41,490 nucleotides of DNA, taken from contig PJRA01000272.1 of NCBI GenBank assembly GCA_016987375.1, positions 852,752 through 894,241 of the forward strand, read 5' to 3'. The first letter of the stretch is position 1. The number at the start of each line of letters is the position of its first letter. Under the pieces are notes generated by a model. The model saw nothing but the letters and a program-made list of their open reading frames with translations. It had not been told where the DNA came from and ran no database searches. Below, piece after piece: positions 1 through 9,969 of the stretch. Both the position numbers and the translations under genes were made by a program. The DNA is from Brachionus koreanus (taxonomy: Eukaryota > Rotifera > Eurotatoria > Ploima > Brachionidae).

Positions 1-60
1 TCTTTTGGTCTAGATGAAGCACATACAAATGTACCAGAATCCAGTAATCCTAATTTTTAA
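1..60 (+). CDS. 3' end of an upstream gene (partial)
   Basis: The first frame is open from the window edge for 19 codons and ends in TAA at 58-60 (last residues SSNPNF). An AATAAA sits about 15 nt later, within the run near 76-81, as expected for a poly(A) signal. The fragment is too short to name. It could be chance, but the base composition is richer in G+C than the spacer that follows. Confidence 0.4.
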   Translation, partial: SFGLDEAHTNVPESSNPNF

Positions 61-685
61 AATGAAATAATTTTAAATAAATGTATCTAAGATACTGTTT
101 TTTAATTCATTTTTAATAAATGTCAAAAAAAGTCAACTCCAGTGATAAAAAAGAGCCAAAAACTTGACTATTAGATATCTTTTTTTTAGATAAAATTTAT
201 CAAATAACTCTTTAGAGATAAATTTAGCAAATAATAAGTTTTTTAAATGTTTTATTCTAAATTTTAATTTGATTTTTTATCGCGAAATAAGTAAAAATTT
301 ATTCTATCAAATATAATGTTGGCAATCAATTATCATAATTTTTTATTATTTAAGAATATTTTTTTTCTCAATCGATTGAAGTCGATTACCAGCACTAATC
401 AAATAATATATTTTTTTAACAGTGTAACTTTAAAAAATTACGAAATTTTTGAAAAAAATGGCTTTAATTTCATAAATTTCGACTCTCAAAATCATCTAAT
501 TTAGGGCTTTCTATATAAACGAAAAATAAGTGTGTAAATTATTTAGTTTTTGTAATAACAGAGAGGTAAACTCGATGGTAAAAAATAAATTATGATGATC
601 GAAATTGAGAATTCAAAATTTTACCAAATTTAATTTAGATTTAGATTTTAACAAGGCTTTTTTTTGTTAGAATTTTCGAATTAAA
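61..685. other. AT-rich spacer before the RdRP gene
   Basis: I see no convincing gene here. A 62-codon open frame at 316-504 has the Phe/Asn/Ile composition expected of random AT-rich DNA. The stretch ends with a T-rich tract and TTAG at 667-670, a splice-acceptor-like signal 15 nt before the RdRP start codon. Confidence 0.6.
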
Positions 686-3600
686 ATGGAAGATACAGTT
701 ATAAAATTATATCCAGTACATTCAGAGTTGTCGGAAATATCAGATTTAATAGTGACTAAGAACAATTATTCTGATTTTGAAATCAGAGATATTGATTTAT
801 CTAATACCAATCAATATACATTAACTATTGAAAAAGATCAAGAAAAAAAATATAATTATGAAATTCAAGCAAATGAAAATAAGTTTAGAGTTGAAATTGA
901 ATCTAAAAGCTTTTTAACTTTGACTTCTAAAAAACCGTTCAAAGCAATACTCAAAAACTCAAGTGATATAATTGCTTGTGGAATTTTTTACCGATACCGT
1001 GAAAAACCCAAAAGATCTCACTCATGGGACAAAAATTTTGATCCTAAAAGGCACAGAAATCACATTCAGAGAAGTTTGTTAACAAGCAATACTCCGGAAT
1101 TAAGTAACACTATAGAAGCAAAAGATATGGTAAAAAATGTTAGACCAAAAAAAGAAAAAACTCTTTCTTTTTACAGATCAAAAGAAGATCCTCGATTGAA
1201 TAGTAATAAAATTGAAGCAAATTTTTATTCATTTGTTTTAAACATTAATTGCAATGAAATAATGAACGACAATGAGAACAAAAAGTATGATATTAAAAAT
1301 GAAGAAAATGGGAATATAACAAATAGAGCAATTCTGTACCTCAAAAAAATTGCGGTTAAAAAAATTGCCCATTTTAAAATAAATCTCAAGGACGATATTG
1401 AGAACATTCCCGAAATAAATAAATATTTAGTAAGATTATTAGTAAAAGGAATATGTGTTAAAATAGATGAGATTGAAGAAAAATTTTGTTATATTGGAAG
1501 TTCTAATAGTGCTCGAAAAGAATCTAACTTCTGGGCTATCGACATAGATAGCTATAGGAAACTAAATTTTGACGATTTTCTAAACTCTTTTGGGAATTTC
1601 TCGAAATTTTCTGATATTCAAAAATTGAACAAAAGATACAGTTTGCTTTATACAAGTAGTATTCCAGTGATTGAAATTAAACGAAGTCATTATAAGGTTG
1701 TTGAGGATTTAAATAGAAATGGTTTTTGCTTCACTGATGGTATTGGCATTATACGAATGAAATTTTGTGAGGAAATTTCGCAAAGGTTACAACTTGGCTA
1801 TACGAGTTATATATTTCAAATAAGAATGGGTGGATTTAAGGGAGTTCTCACAGGATTTTCGGATGAAATATTTGATCAAATATGTCCGGGTGTTAAAAGC
1901 GATGTGAAAATTTTGTTCAGAAAAAGTCAAGAAAAATTTGAATCTCACAATTTTGAACTAAATATAGTTTCATGGGCAACAAATGAATCTGTTCCGGCAA
2001 GCTTGAATTCAGAGGTTCTTATGATTTTAGATGGACTTGGTGGTCAAAAATTCAAAGATTATGTTCTACGATTGTTTGATGAATTTTTAACTGAATTAGA
2101 AAAAAGCTTGGTTTGCCCTAAAAAAGCAGTTGCTAAAATGTTCAACTCTGATATAGTAAATGAATTTGTGCACAAATTCAAAATGATTTTATTAGCTTGT
2201 AGAGAAGATATGGAAAATGAATTAGAACCAAAACATTACAAAATAATACGCGAGTTACTGATCGAACAAAATTTATACAACTTAATAACAAAAAGAACTT
2301 TTAATATCAAATTAGAGAAATCAAGATTTGTTATTGGTGTGATTGATGAAAGTAGTACATTGGAAGAAGATCAAGTTTTTGTCTCATTTCGAAACAGCTT
2401 GGGAAATATTGAATATTTAGATAACATTAATGTTGTTATTTGCCGTTTACCTTGTTACAGTGTGACAGAGGCCCGAAAAGTGCGAACCAAATATGTGGAT
2501 AAACTGTCCCATTTAGAAAATTGCTTTGTATTTCCCAAAAAAGGCAACCGGCCTTTAGTTGATATTTTAAGTGGTGGTGACTTGGATGGTGATCTTTATT
2601 TTGTCTCTTGGGATGAGCATTTATTAAATTTTGAAAATTCAAACAAATTAATGGACTATCCGAAATCGAAAGTTGCCCCAACTTCGATTGATAAAACGAA
2701 TTTGCTAAATCAATTAATTCAAGTTTACGTTGACGACGTAACAAATAAAGATAATATAGGACTATGGCATTATTTCCTACTTTGTTCATATGATCAAAAT
2801 CGAAAAAATATGCTTAAAAAAGATTATTTGAATGGTGTTTTAGAAATAAATAAATGCATAGATGGTATTAAATCAAGTGAGAAACCTCCTATTCTTAAAA
2901 AACCTTTATGGTACATTTCTTCACGAGATTTAAAAAAATTTGAGTCTCGAGAGCAAAAGATTAATGGAAAAGAAATTCCTAAAGAAAAAAAATATCCTAA
3001 AAGAATTTCTTAAAGAAATTATCAATAAAATAGATATAAACACACAAGAAGATTCATTATTAGCATGTTTAGCTAAAAAAGCTATTAAAAAATATTTTGA
3101 TTTAGCAAATGCAACTATGAACTTGAAGGGTGAATTTTTGAATAGTGAAGAATTAGATTTATTGAAAAAATATGATTTTATTTTTGATTTATCATCTGAA
3201 GAAAAAAATTTAAAGCAAATTAAAGAAAAATATATAAAATATATTAGAGATTTAGAAAAAATCGAGGATGATATTCAAATTCATAAGACAAAATGTGATC
3301 TTTTCAAAGGAATGGCTGTGAGACAATTCTCAAAAAATAATTGCTCTAAATTAGAAGAACTGAAAGCAAAATATGCTGAAGAGTATAGAAAATTTGTAAT
3401 TGATCTTGATTATCATTTTGATATGAAAATAAGTGATCAGAATTTAAAAAAAAGCATACATTCAATGAATGGTCTATATTTCAGATCTAGAGTTATATAT
3501 CTCTATGAGACTTTAAAGAACGATAATATTTTTTACCAAATACCATGGATGTTCTATGATGTATTGTGTTTAATGAAAAATTTTTGTAATGACAAGCTTT

Positions 3601-3719
3601 CAGATAAATTTTCTAAAGTTTTGCCAAATTTGGTACCATTTAGCATACCTGCGAATTGTGCTAGTACTTTTTCAGCCAAAAAGTTATGCAATTTTAATGA
3701 AAATTATCGAAAAAAATAA
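686..3719 (+). CDS. RNA-directed RNA polymerase, QDE-1/EGO-1 type, with a frame break
   Basis: This is a cellular RdRP, the family that copies RNA templates into double-stranded or secondary small RNAs in silencing. The hallmark GGDLDGD is at residues 630-636, with the catalytic DLDGD aspartates at 632, 634 and 636. It lies in the usual context of a preceding pro-Cys segment (RLPCYSVTEARKV) and FP..G.RP. Other family blocks are FTDGIGII from residue 349 and RMGGFKGVL at 380-388. The first frame runs 686-3013. The C-terminal domain continues in the next frame from about 2990 to a TAA at 3717-3719, giving about 1010 residues in all. The switch falls at or near an A8 run at 2985-2992, so one extra A in the assembly is the simplest cause. 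A 43-nt intron (2909-2951) is also formally possible. The start is the first ATG, 15 nt after a TTTTTTTTGTTAG acceptor-like signal. RdRPs are absent from vertebrates and insects but known in nematodes and rotifers. Confidence 0.93.
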
Positions 3720-5094
3720 GTTAGCAGAATTTTTTTAGAACTAGAGCAAGAGCTTAGAAAAACTTGTCTTAGGAAGCAATTAGATTTTATTAGATAAGGA
3801 TTTTAGAAAAAAAAAATTTTAAGGTTAGAATAAAATTAATTTCTATGTTATAAAAATAGCTTTTTTTGTAAGTTGAAAAGAAAAGTTTTAAGTTTTATTT
3901 CGTTTTCTTCGTTTGCTATTATGAGCGTCCTTTTAGGTAGTTTCGATTGTGGTTTTGAAAATTTTTGATCGCTGTATTTTTTCCAAAATTTCAACAATTT
4001 GTCCTGTATAATTATTATTTAAAAAAATTATATGTTAAAAAGTATCTATAAATTTATTTAATCAGAAGATATGTAATTTTGTGTTTAAATCTTGCAATCA
4101 TTTTTTAGATAAAGGTTATCAATATTTCTGTCTTAACTCTTTTTCAGAATCAGTTACAAGTTTTTTGAATTTTAAATCTGAGTCAAATCATGAAATCTGC
4201 ATTTTAATGCACGCATCCTTAGGGGGCCCGATTCTAACATGGGAAGGATGGTCGCTCATGTATGCACTAAAACCTAAGAATCAAAAGTTAACCAATGTAT
4301 TTTTTTTCTTAAAACAAATTTTTTGTTTATTTTAATTATATTTTGTCTGATTTAATAAATTAATTATTGATCGAATAAATTTGTTTATTTTTTTATTAAA
4401 TTTGTTGAGAATTCACAAAATTAGTCATATTAAAATATTAAAAGACTTTCGGTCGAAAAATGGAAGCCAGTTTCGCATTTATTAAATTTTAACTATTTAA
4501 TTTTATTTTATTTAATTTAATTTGGCCGCATTCGGGCCGGCCAGGCTTGGCTATATTTTACTTTTTATCTAAAATAAAATGTTTAAACTTTTTTAAAATA
4601 AATCAAATCAAATTAATTAAATTAAATCCTATTGATTCTTAATTATTTTAGGTTATATTAGATTTTGTATTTTAAATTTTTTTAATCTATCAAAATACAA
4701 AAAAATTTCATATACGAAAATTTGAAAAAAAAAATGAGTATAAGAAAAAACAATAAAATTTTGAAAAAACAAGTTAGGCTCTTGCCGTTATCAAGACGGT
4801 CTACACCAAGTTTTGACGGTCTAGTGGTTACCTCTGACGGTACACAAAACTAAATTTTGTTTAGTTTGTATTGAATCTTACAATAAAGTAAAATATCGAT
4901 TTTCAACGCTAAGCTGTGTTGAATATAATTTAAATCTAGAAAAAATATATTAATTCAAGATAAAAAATGAATGATTTTCCTTATTTCTTTTATAGATTAA
5001 GAAAATAAAAATTTAATTATTTTAATTAGTTAAAAATAAAAATGTACCAAAAATTTATGAAAAAATAATTAAATTTTTGAAAATATTTTTTTCT
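3720..5094. other. Spacer with GC-rich islands, no clear gene
   Basis: Mostly AT-rich DNA. Three short islands stand out from the background. One is at 4196-4262 (contains GGGGGCCCGATTC). One is at 4523-4553 (contains GGGCCGGCCAGGC). One at 4776-4854 holds three spaced copies of GACGGT. They look like pieces of old mobile elements, but I found no terminal repeats or recognisable protein. Open frames here, such as 4081-4335, start without ATG and match nothing I know. Confidence 0.4.
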
Positions 5095-5945
5095 TTATTC
5101 ACTCCTTGTGGAGCATAGGGTCATTACTTTTGATTTCCACTCAAGTCGATCTTTCGCATTCACCCCTCCTCCTCCCCATTTCGTCATTCTCATTTCGATG
5201 AGCTCTTTCATGATTGTTGACCACCATGTACTGTTGATCTTCTTAATGACGTTAAGTCGCCCTTGTGGTGTCCACTAAATAGTGTTGGATGCGGACAGAG
5301 CTAACCGGTCCAATAGACGTCGGTTAGTCGCAGTTGTTGGCCCGTTTATTACAGCGGGCTTGTTTTTAGCCCTTATAATAACCGTTTAAATTTAAACGGG
5401 CGGTCTTAGAAACCATCACAGTTTATTACGGGCGGACTCTGGCCCGTATATCAACCGTTTAAATTTAGAATTTATCATAAAAATTATTTTCAATAATTGA
5501 TTTAAAAAATATTTGAAATTGATTTTTTTCCATTATTAACTTGCATTTTATAAGTCCTGAATATATGAAAAGGCCCTTTTTTTTGTAAGAAATTTAAAAA
5601 TTTATTAAAGATAAATTTTTGAAAAATAAAATTTTTTAAATAAATCCTAAACCCGCCCGTAAAAACTGTGAAAAATTTTGGCCCGTTTACTGTCCGCTTG
5701 CACGGACACCAACACTACCACTAAAGGATCTTTTTTGCTATTCTTTCATTCTAAGTACATGTCCAAGCCATCGCAATCTTTTGTTCTTAATGCATTGACT
5801 TAATGACTCTGAATCTGTTCTTTAGTATAGTTCAGCATTTGACAGTACATCAGACCAATGTATCGCCAGAATCTTTCGTTGGCTTCCAGTATGGAAGCTG
5901 TTTAGACTTCTTGTATCAGATTCACACATTCCCCAACATTCACTT
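5095..5945 (-). pseudogene. Decayed RTE-like LINE, C-terminal end of the reverse transcriptase ORF, split by a MITE
   Basis: Read on the minus strand, one frame from about 5930 to 5727 gives the conserved tail of RTE/endonuclease-reverse-transcriptase proteins: NSFH, RKILAIHWSDVLSNAEL, two in-frame stops, then RWLGHVLRM (+ strand about 5745-5772). After the MITE at 5280-5717 the tail resumes as WTPQGR, TWW..IMKEL, DRLEWKSKVM and ends LCSTRSE followed by TAA (5095-5097). LCSTR plus acidic residues is the normal end of this protein class. In-frame stops show that it is dead. The assignment rests on motif order. Confidence 0.75.
5280..5717. mobile_element. hAT-type MITE, 438 bp, with 8-bp target duplication
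   Basis: The element starts TAGTGTTGG and ends CCAACACTA (perfect 9-bp terminal inverted repeats, with further similarity inward around GCGGACAG / CACGGACAC). It is flanked on both sides by an identical 8-bp CCACTAAA (5272-5279 and 5718-5725). Eight-base duplications and a T-A-G-x-G start are typical of hAT transposons. There is no transposase inside, so it is non-autonomous. The interior has GC-rich subterminal repeats of the type GCCCGTTTA / TAAACGGGC. Its bases differ sharply from the surroundings. Confidence 0.85.
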
Positions 5946-6543
5946 TCGCACATCAGTGTTTTTGAAAATATTGCAGCTTTTTTTATCACGGTTCAGTATA
6001 ACAATTATTTCAATTTAAAGCTACAATAGTTTATCAAAATTTTTTTTCTTTTAATCTTATTTTAATAAAAATATAATATATTTAATTAACAAGCAAATTT
6101 TTATTAATTGTTAACCTATTTGATTATCCTTTTTGATAATTTGGATTTTTGCAAATCATTGCAGAGAAATCAATTAGAATTGCATCCGATTTACTGATTA
6201 GAGATTATTTTTTCTTTAAAAGAGCAAGGATATTATTTTCCGATTAAAAAATCTATTTAACAAGTAAAAAAAGCAAAAAATTTAATCTAAATTTGATTAT
6301 TATTTAGAGCAGCTAAAATTTTAAAACTGAGGAAATACTCCTGAAATAAATGAGTTTAAAAATTGCTTAAAATGATGCCCTCAGTTTTTGAAATTCAAAA
6401 TTGATTATAGCTTTGAGCAAGAATATTGAAAATGGAAATGTTGTAAAATATGAAATGTGTATAAAAGAAGAAAAATTATTGAAAATAATATTCGAAATGT
6501 TTTAGAATGCTTACTTTGAAAAATATTTTATTTTAATTGAAAA
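5946..6543. other. AT-rich spacer upstream of GPCR gene
   Basis: No gene, repeat or clear signal is visible. The last 250 bases probably contain the promoter and 5' leader of the receptor gene at 6544, but no motif is strong enough to mark. Confidence 0.5.
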
Positions 6544-7500
6544 ATGAACGAAAAAGCAGTAATGGTACAATACTTTTTTTCAATATCAACTATGCCATTA
6601 GGAATTCTATTTAATGTTTTAACAATTTTGGTATTTTCTCGAAGTCGATTTAACAAGAACACTAATATGGGTTTCTTATATATAATTTTGTGTTTATTTA
6701 ATATGTTAGCCTTAGCAAATCAATTAATTATTTATATATTAGAACAATTTGAGTTTGATCCAAGAAATGTTAATTTATTTTCATGCCAATTTTACAATAT
6801 TATTGCATCTGTTATTCTTCAAATTCCTTCATTCGGTCAAATATACATTTCTTATGATCTTTACAGATCTATATGTAAATTCAAAGCCAAACCTTTGAGA
6901 AAAAAAACTTATTATTCTATTATAATTATCAATATTTTATCTCTTTTTGCTTGCAATTCAATTTATTTTACGTTTTATATTGAAAATGAAAATGTTTCGA
7001 ATTCTGATTTAAATATGTCAAATTTTACTTTGATTAATTCATCTATTACTGAGTGCATGGGAACAGAAATAACTGATTTAATAGCAGATGGAGTAAGCAT
7101 TCTCTTTAGAGATTTAGTTCCATTTACTGTAATATTTATCCTAAACTACTCAGTAATTAAGCAAGTTTTGAAAACTAAAAAGAATACCCAACAGGGTAAG
7201 TCTTTAAAAAAAGAATACAATTTTGCCATCACTGTAATAGCAATAAATATTGTATTTTTGCTCATTTATTTACCTTGGGCAATATCATTTGTTCTTTATC
7301 ATACAATGCATTTTAAAAGTTTTAACAATGACATAGATTTAGAACTTTTTGATTTAATTCAAGCAATATCTAACTGTGTAGCTTATTTGAACAATTATTC
7401 GCCCTTTATAATCAACATTTTGTTCAATAGAATGTTCAGAGAAGAATTCATGTTCTTAATATTCAGAATAAATTCAGTAAAAAACTACAATAGTAGTTAG
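6544..7500 (+). CDS. Rhodopsin-like GPCR, divergent, single exon
   Basis: A 318-residue plasma-membrane protein with seven hydrophobic segments (about residues 9-31, 43-66, 80-105, 120-143, 180-205, 225-250 and 265-295). Family A marks remain but are altered. TM1 has GILFNVLTILVF with the conserved Asn. A Cys precedes TM3 (FSCQFY). The DRY box is DLY (YDLYRSICKF), lacking the arginine. The TM7 NPxxY region is SPFIIN before LFNRMFREEF, the usual helix 8 start. The third loop is short and basic. There is no intron. The shared layout with the receptor at 13139 (MGF after TM1, FNxxFRxEF after TM7) indicates one lineage group, perhaps neuropeptide receptors. The ligand is unknown. The start ATG is the first in frame. 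Confidence 0.85.
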   Translation: MNEKAVMVQYFFSISTMPLGILFNVLTILVFSRSRFNKNTNMGFLYIILCLFNMLALANQLIIYILEQFEFDPRNVNLFSCQFYNIIASVILQIPSFGQIYISYDLYRSICKFKAKPLRKKTYYSIIIINILSLFACNSIYFTFYIENENVSNSDLNMSNFTLINSSITECMGTEITDLIADGVSILFRDLVPFTVIFILNYSVIKQVLKTKKNTQQGKSLKKEYNFAITVIAINIVFLLIYLPWAISFVLYHTMHFKSFNNDIDLELFDLIQAISNCVAYLNNYSPFIINILFNRMFREEFMFLIFRINSVKNYNSS

Positions 7501-8382
7501 ACAAACTGATTTTTCCCTTTGAGAATGAAAAAATTAAACTTTTCTATTTTTTTTTAAATAAAATTCACTAAATAAATTATAATTATAAAAATATAAAATA
7601 AAAATTTAATCTTGATAATTATTTTTTCATAATTTTGAATAATAAAATTGTGAGCTTATATGAAAGCTTTGCTGAATTTGACGAGATTTGACGAAACGAC
7701 CAAATGAAAATACTTAACTAATACTGAAAATTTTAGGAATTCTAAATTTTATTTCATAAGTCTTATGCTAATCAGTAGTTCTTGCTGCTAAATTTTAACA
7801 AAAAATGCTTGCCTCATCATTCCTTTTTGCTGTAACACCCATTTCCTTTGAATTTATTTTAATTTATCATGAACCTTTCTTTTGGCTTGTATTATACTCT
7901 CAGGCAGCTTATTCCAGTTTAGAGCATATCTATTTAAGCTACAACAGCTGTCTATCATTTCTTAATTTGGCAAGATCGCCAAGTTTTTTTGAATTCTTGC
8001 CTCTAAATATCGCTGCAGGACTTTGCTCTGCTGATCTAAAAATGGCTCTCTGACTAGTTAAACCTTTAACAACCATAAATTCTGTTCTACCGACAAAAGT
8101 TTGCTAAGGTATTCAAATTATACACAATTCTATAGCAATGGTTTTTAAAAACAATAAAAAAACCATTTTGACTTCTACAGAATTCATTTTTAACAATAAT
8201 AATTAATTTGAGTTTTGAATTTGATAGTTTTGTAGATTGTCAAGATTTTTTAATATAGAAATCAAACAAACAAACAAATTTTTGATGAAAAATAATTATT
8301 ATGTAATTAAATTTTTAGGAATTTCCCACGAAAAAGTTTTCCACGAAATCAAAACCGCGTTTAAATAAAATATTTATTTCAC
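7501..8382 (-). pseudogene. Spacer with a probable decayed jockey/CR1-like LINE tail
   Basis: On the minus strand, about 8060-7860 encodes pieces resembling the end of non-LTR reverse transcriptases, with at least one frame change: IFRGKN..KLGDLAKLRNDRQLL, then in another frame NRYALNWNKLPESII followed shortly by a stop. WN.LP..II is the usual C-terminal motif of jockey/CR1-type elements. The plus-strand open frame over the same bases (7805-8053) is its shadow. CAGTAGTTCTTGCT at 7770-7783 also occurs as the 5' end of the element at 11171. The remainder is AT-rich. Confidence 0.45.
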
Positions 8383-9692
8383 TTAAAATGATTTTAAGAT
8401 TTTCAAAAGTGGACTTGTTGTTTGATTTTTCTTAAGACTTTCTTCAGAAATTCTATTAACCTGAGGCAGCAATTCATTAACGTAATTGACAATTTGTGCA
8501 TCACTACTAATGAAACTACCATTTGAAAATTTTAAAATAGCACCATTTGATTCCACTTAAAATAAATTGTTTACTAAGGCCTTAAAATTTAAATAAGTAG
8601 TACTTTTTTTCCAAATAAATGTAAAACCTAAATCATAATCAACTCGATTGTCATTTATTCCAAATCTCAATCCTTCGAAAAGGTCATCAATGTTCAAAAA
8701 TCTATTTTCTATCTCATTGTTTAATTGACTGAACACTGAACTGTGTGCATAAAATTTGGTAAAAACTTTGACGTTTTGAGACAAGAGATCAATAAAGTTC
8801 AATAACTCCATAGGAATAGTTGATGGTTCAACATAAATAACTAGATCTTCAACATTTCGATTAGTTAATACTCTTGAACTAACTCTTTTTATTTTTTCGA
8901 ATAGACCTAGATCAACCTTGAAGGGTATTCTTTTCTTCTTTTTAATATCCATTTTTTCAAAATCAGTTGTCAGTTTATCTAATCCCATTTCTTCATATGT
9001 TTGTCTAACTTTTTGATTTAAACTCTCAATTTTCTTGAACAGTGTCTCCTGTTTCTGAAAAACATTCTCAAGTTTGCTCAACTCATTATTTTGTGTCGAT
9101 AAATTTTGAATACATAAATCAGACAATTTAAGATCATCGCATAACTCATTGGATTTGTTCACCAAACGTTCGAGCTTTCTAAACTGTTTATTTTGCTGCT
9201 TAGTTAGATCTTCAAGTTCAGACAAACTCTTTTGGAAAAAATTAAATATTTAAAAAAGAAATTTAGATGGATCATTTGGAAAGAGAAATAGATTTAATTC
9301 AAATTGATTTAAATTATTTAAAAAACAAACTTGACACCATTAAGTACTCATATTCAAGATATTTTACAAATTTTTTAAATTCATGCGATGCCAAAGATTG
9401 TTATTTGTATAGTTTTTTGAACTATTACAATAGCCACGTACTCGACGAAGAAGTAGGCAAAAAAAACTGTCAAAGGCTAAGAAATGAATTTAAATATGAG
9501 TATAATGTGTCTACAAAGAACAGATTTTCGGCATTAGAATTCCCAAACACCACTTACTAGATTGGCCAAAGGAGAAACAACTTCATCCTTGAATTTCAAA
9601 TCATTTGGATTAAAATAACATTTTGTTTTATAAACACATGATGGAACACATTTAATGATAATGTTATCTTCATAGGGTTTTACTTTATACAT
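8383..9692 (-). CDS. AIMP2: AIMP2, scaffold of the multi-tRNA-synthetase complex (3 exons)
   Basis: Exons (minus strand): 9692-9558, 9228-8604 and 8555-8383, with introns of 329 and 48 nt. All junctions are GT-AG and keep frame, giving 310 residues. Exon 1 starts MYKVKPYEDN, matching the family's N-terminal MYxVKPY segment that binds lysyl-tRNA synthetase. Exon 2 opens with a leucine-zipper-like coiled coil (LSELEDL...FRKLERLV). It then has the thioredoxin-like half with VIYVEPS, AHSSV and DYDLGFTFIWKK, all AIMP2 signatures. The 48-nt intron removes an in-frame TAA at 8557-8559. The protein ends TSPLLKILKSF soon after the thioredoxin-like half, so most of the GST C-terminal helical half found in vertebrates seems to be missing. 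AATAAA lies at 8378-8373, 5 nt after the stop. A TTAG acceptor-like signal ends 5 nt before the ATG. It is divergent with NTF2 (277 bp between start codons). Confidence 0.9.
9267..9560 (+). CDS. Small unidentified ORF nested antisense in AIMP2 intron 1
   Basis: A 97-residue frame from ATG to TAG lies almost wholly inside the 329-nt first intron of AIMP2, on the opposite strand. It overlaps only the last 3 bases of AIMP2 exon 1. It begins MDHLEREIDLIQ and is rich in charged and aromatic residues, with a probable N-terminal coiled coil (residues 1-30) and four Cys. There is no signal peptide or membrane segment. TTTAG directly precedes the ATG. I do not recognise the protein. A frame this long can arise by chance about once in a window of this size and composition. 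The coding-like composition and full-length fit argue for reality but do not prove it. Confidence 0.4.
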   Translation: MDHLEREIDLIQIDLNYLKNKLDTIKYSYSRYFTNFLNSCDAKDCYLYSFLNYYNSHVLDEEVGKKNCQRLRNEFKYEYNVSTKNRFSALEFPNTTY

Positions 9693-9969
9693 TTTGTCTA
9701 ACTTTAATATTTAAGAATAAAATTTAAAACTAAAATAGAATATGTTTAAATTTTGTCTGATTTTTTACTATTTTTATAAAGTGTACCCGAGAAAAAGCTT
9801 ATACTGGAATATGACGTTAGCACATGTTCTAGAAAGCAAACTTTAATTTTGCAATTTGAATTTTTTTTTTGCATTCAGTTGAAATAATTGCAAATAAGTT
9901 TTATTTTATTTCAATTGTTAACCCCCGAAGAAAGTTTCGACTTAGAGATTATTCAATTTTGAGTTGAAA
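9693..9969. promoter_or_regulatory. Shared divergent promoter region of AIMP2 and NTF2
   Basis: 277 bp separate the two start codons, so both promoters must lie here. The only recognisable element is TGACGTTA at 9812-9819, one base from the CRE consensus TGACGTCA. This may be chance. TTAG acceptor-like signals end 5 nt (AIMP2, 9698) and 22 nt (NTF2, 9947) before the start codons. Confidence 0.4.

Noticed and set aside
2909..2951. A 43-nt intron explaining the RdRP frame change
   Set aside because: Not excluded, but the acceptor (CGAGAG) lacks a T-rich tract and the intron would remove WYISSRDL, which looks like conserved family sequence. One extra base in the A8 run is simpler.
4081..4335. 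Open frame of 84 codons
   Set aside because: Starts with a non-ATG codon, has no recognisable motif, and sits among repeat-like islands; the opposite strand is no less plausible.
5803..6018. Plus-strand open frame
   Set aside because: It is the shadow of the minus-strand LINE relic, which has recognisable motifs.
7805..8053. Plus-strand open frame of 82 codons
   Set aside because: Shadow of the minus-strand LINE-like tail (WNKLPESII).
8557..9225. AIMP2 as a short protein ending at TAA 8557, or as a pseudogene with a nonsense codon
   Set aside because: Coding sequence continues in frame after the stop, and a 48-nt GT-AG intron removes it. The upstream exon at 9558-9692 supplies the family N-terminus, so the short frame is only part of the gene.
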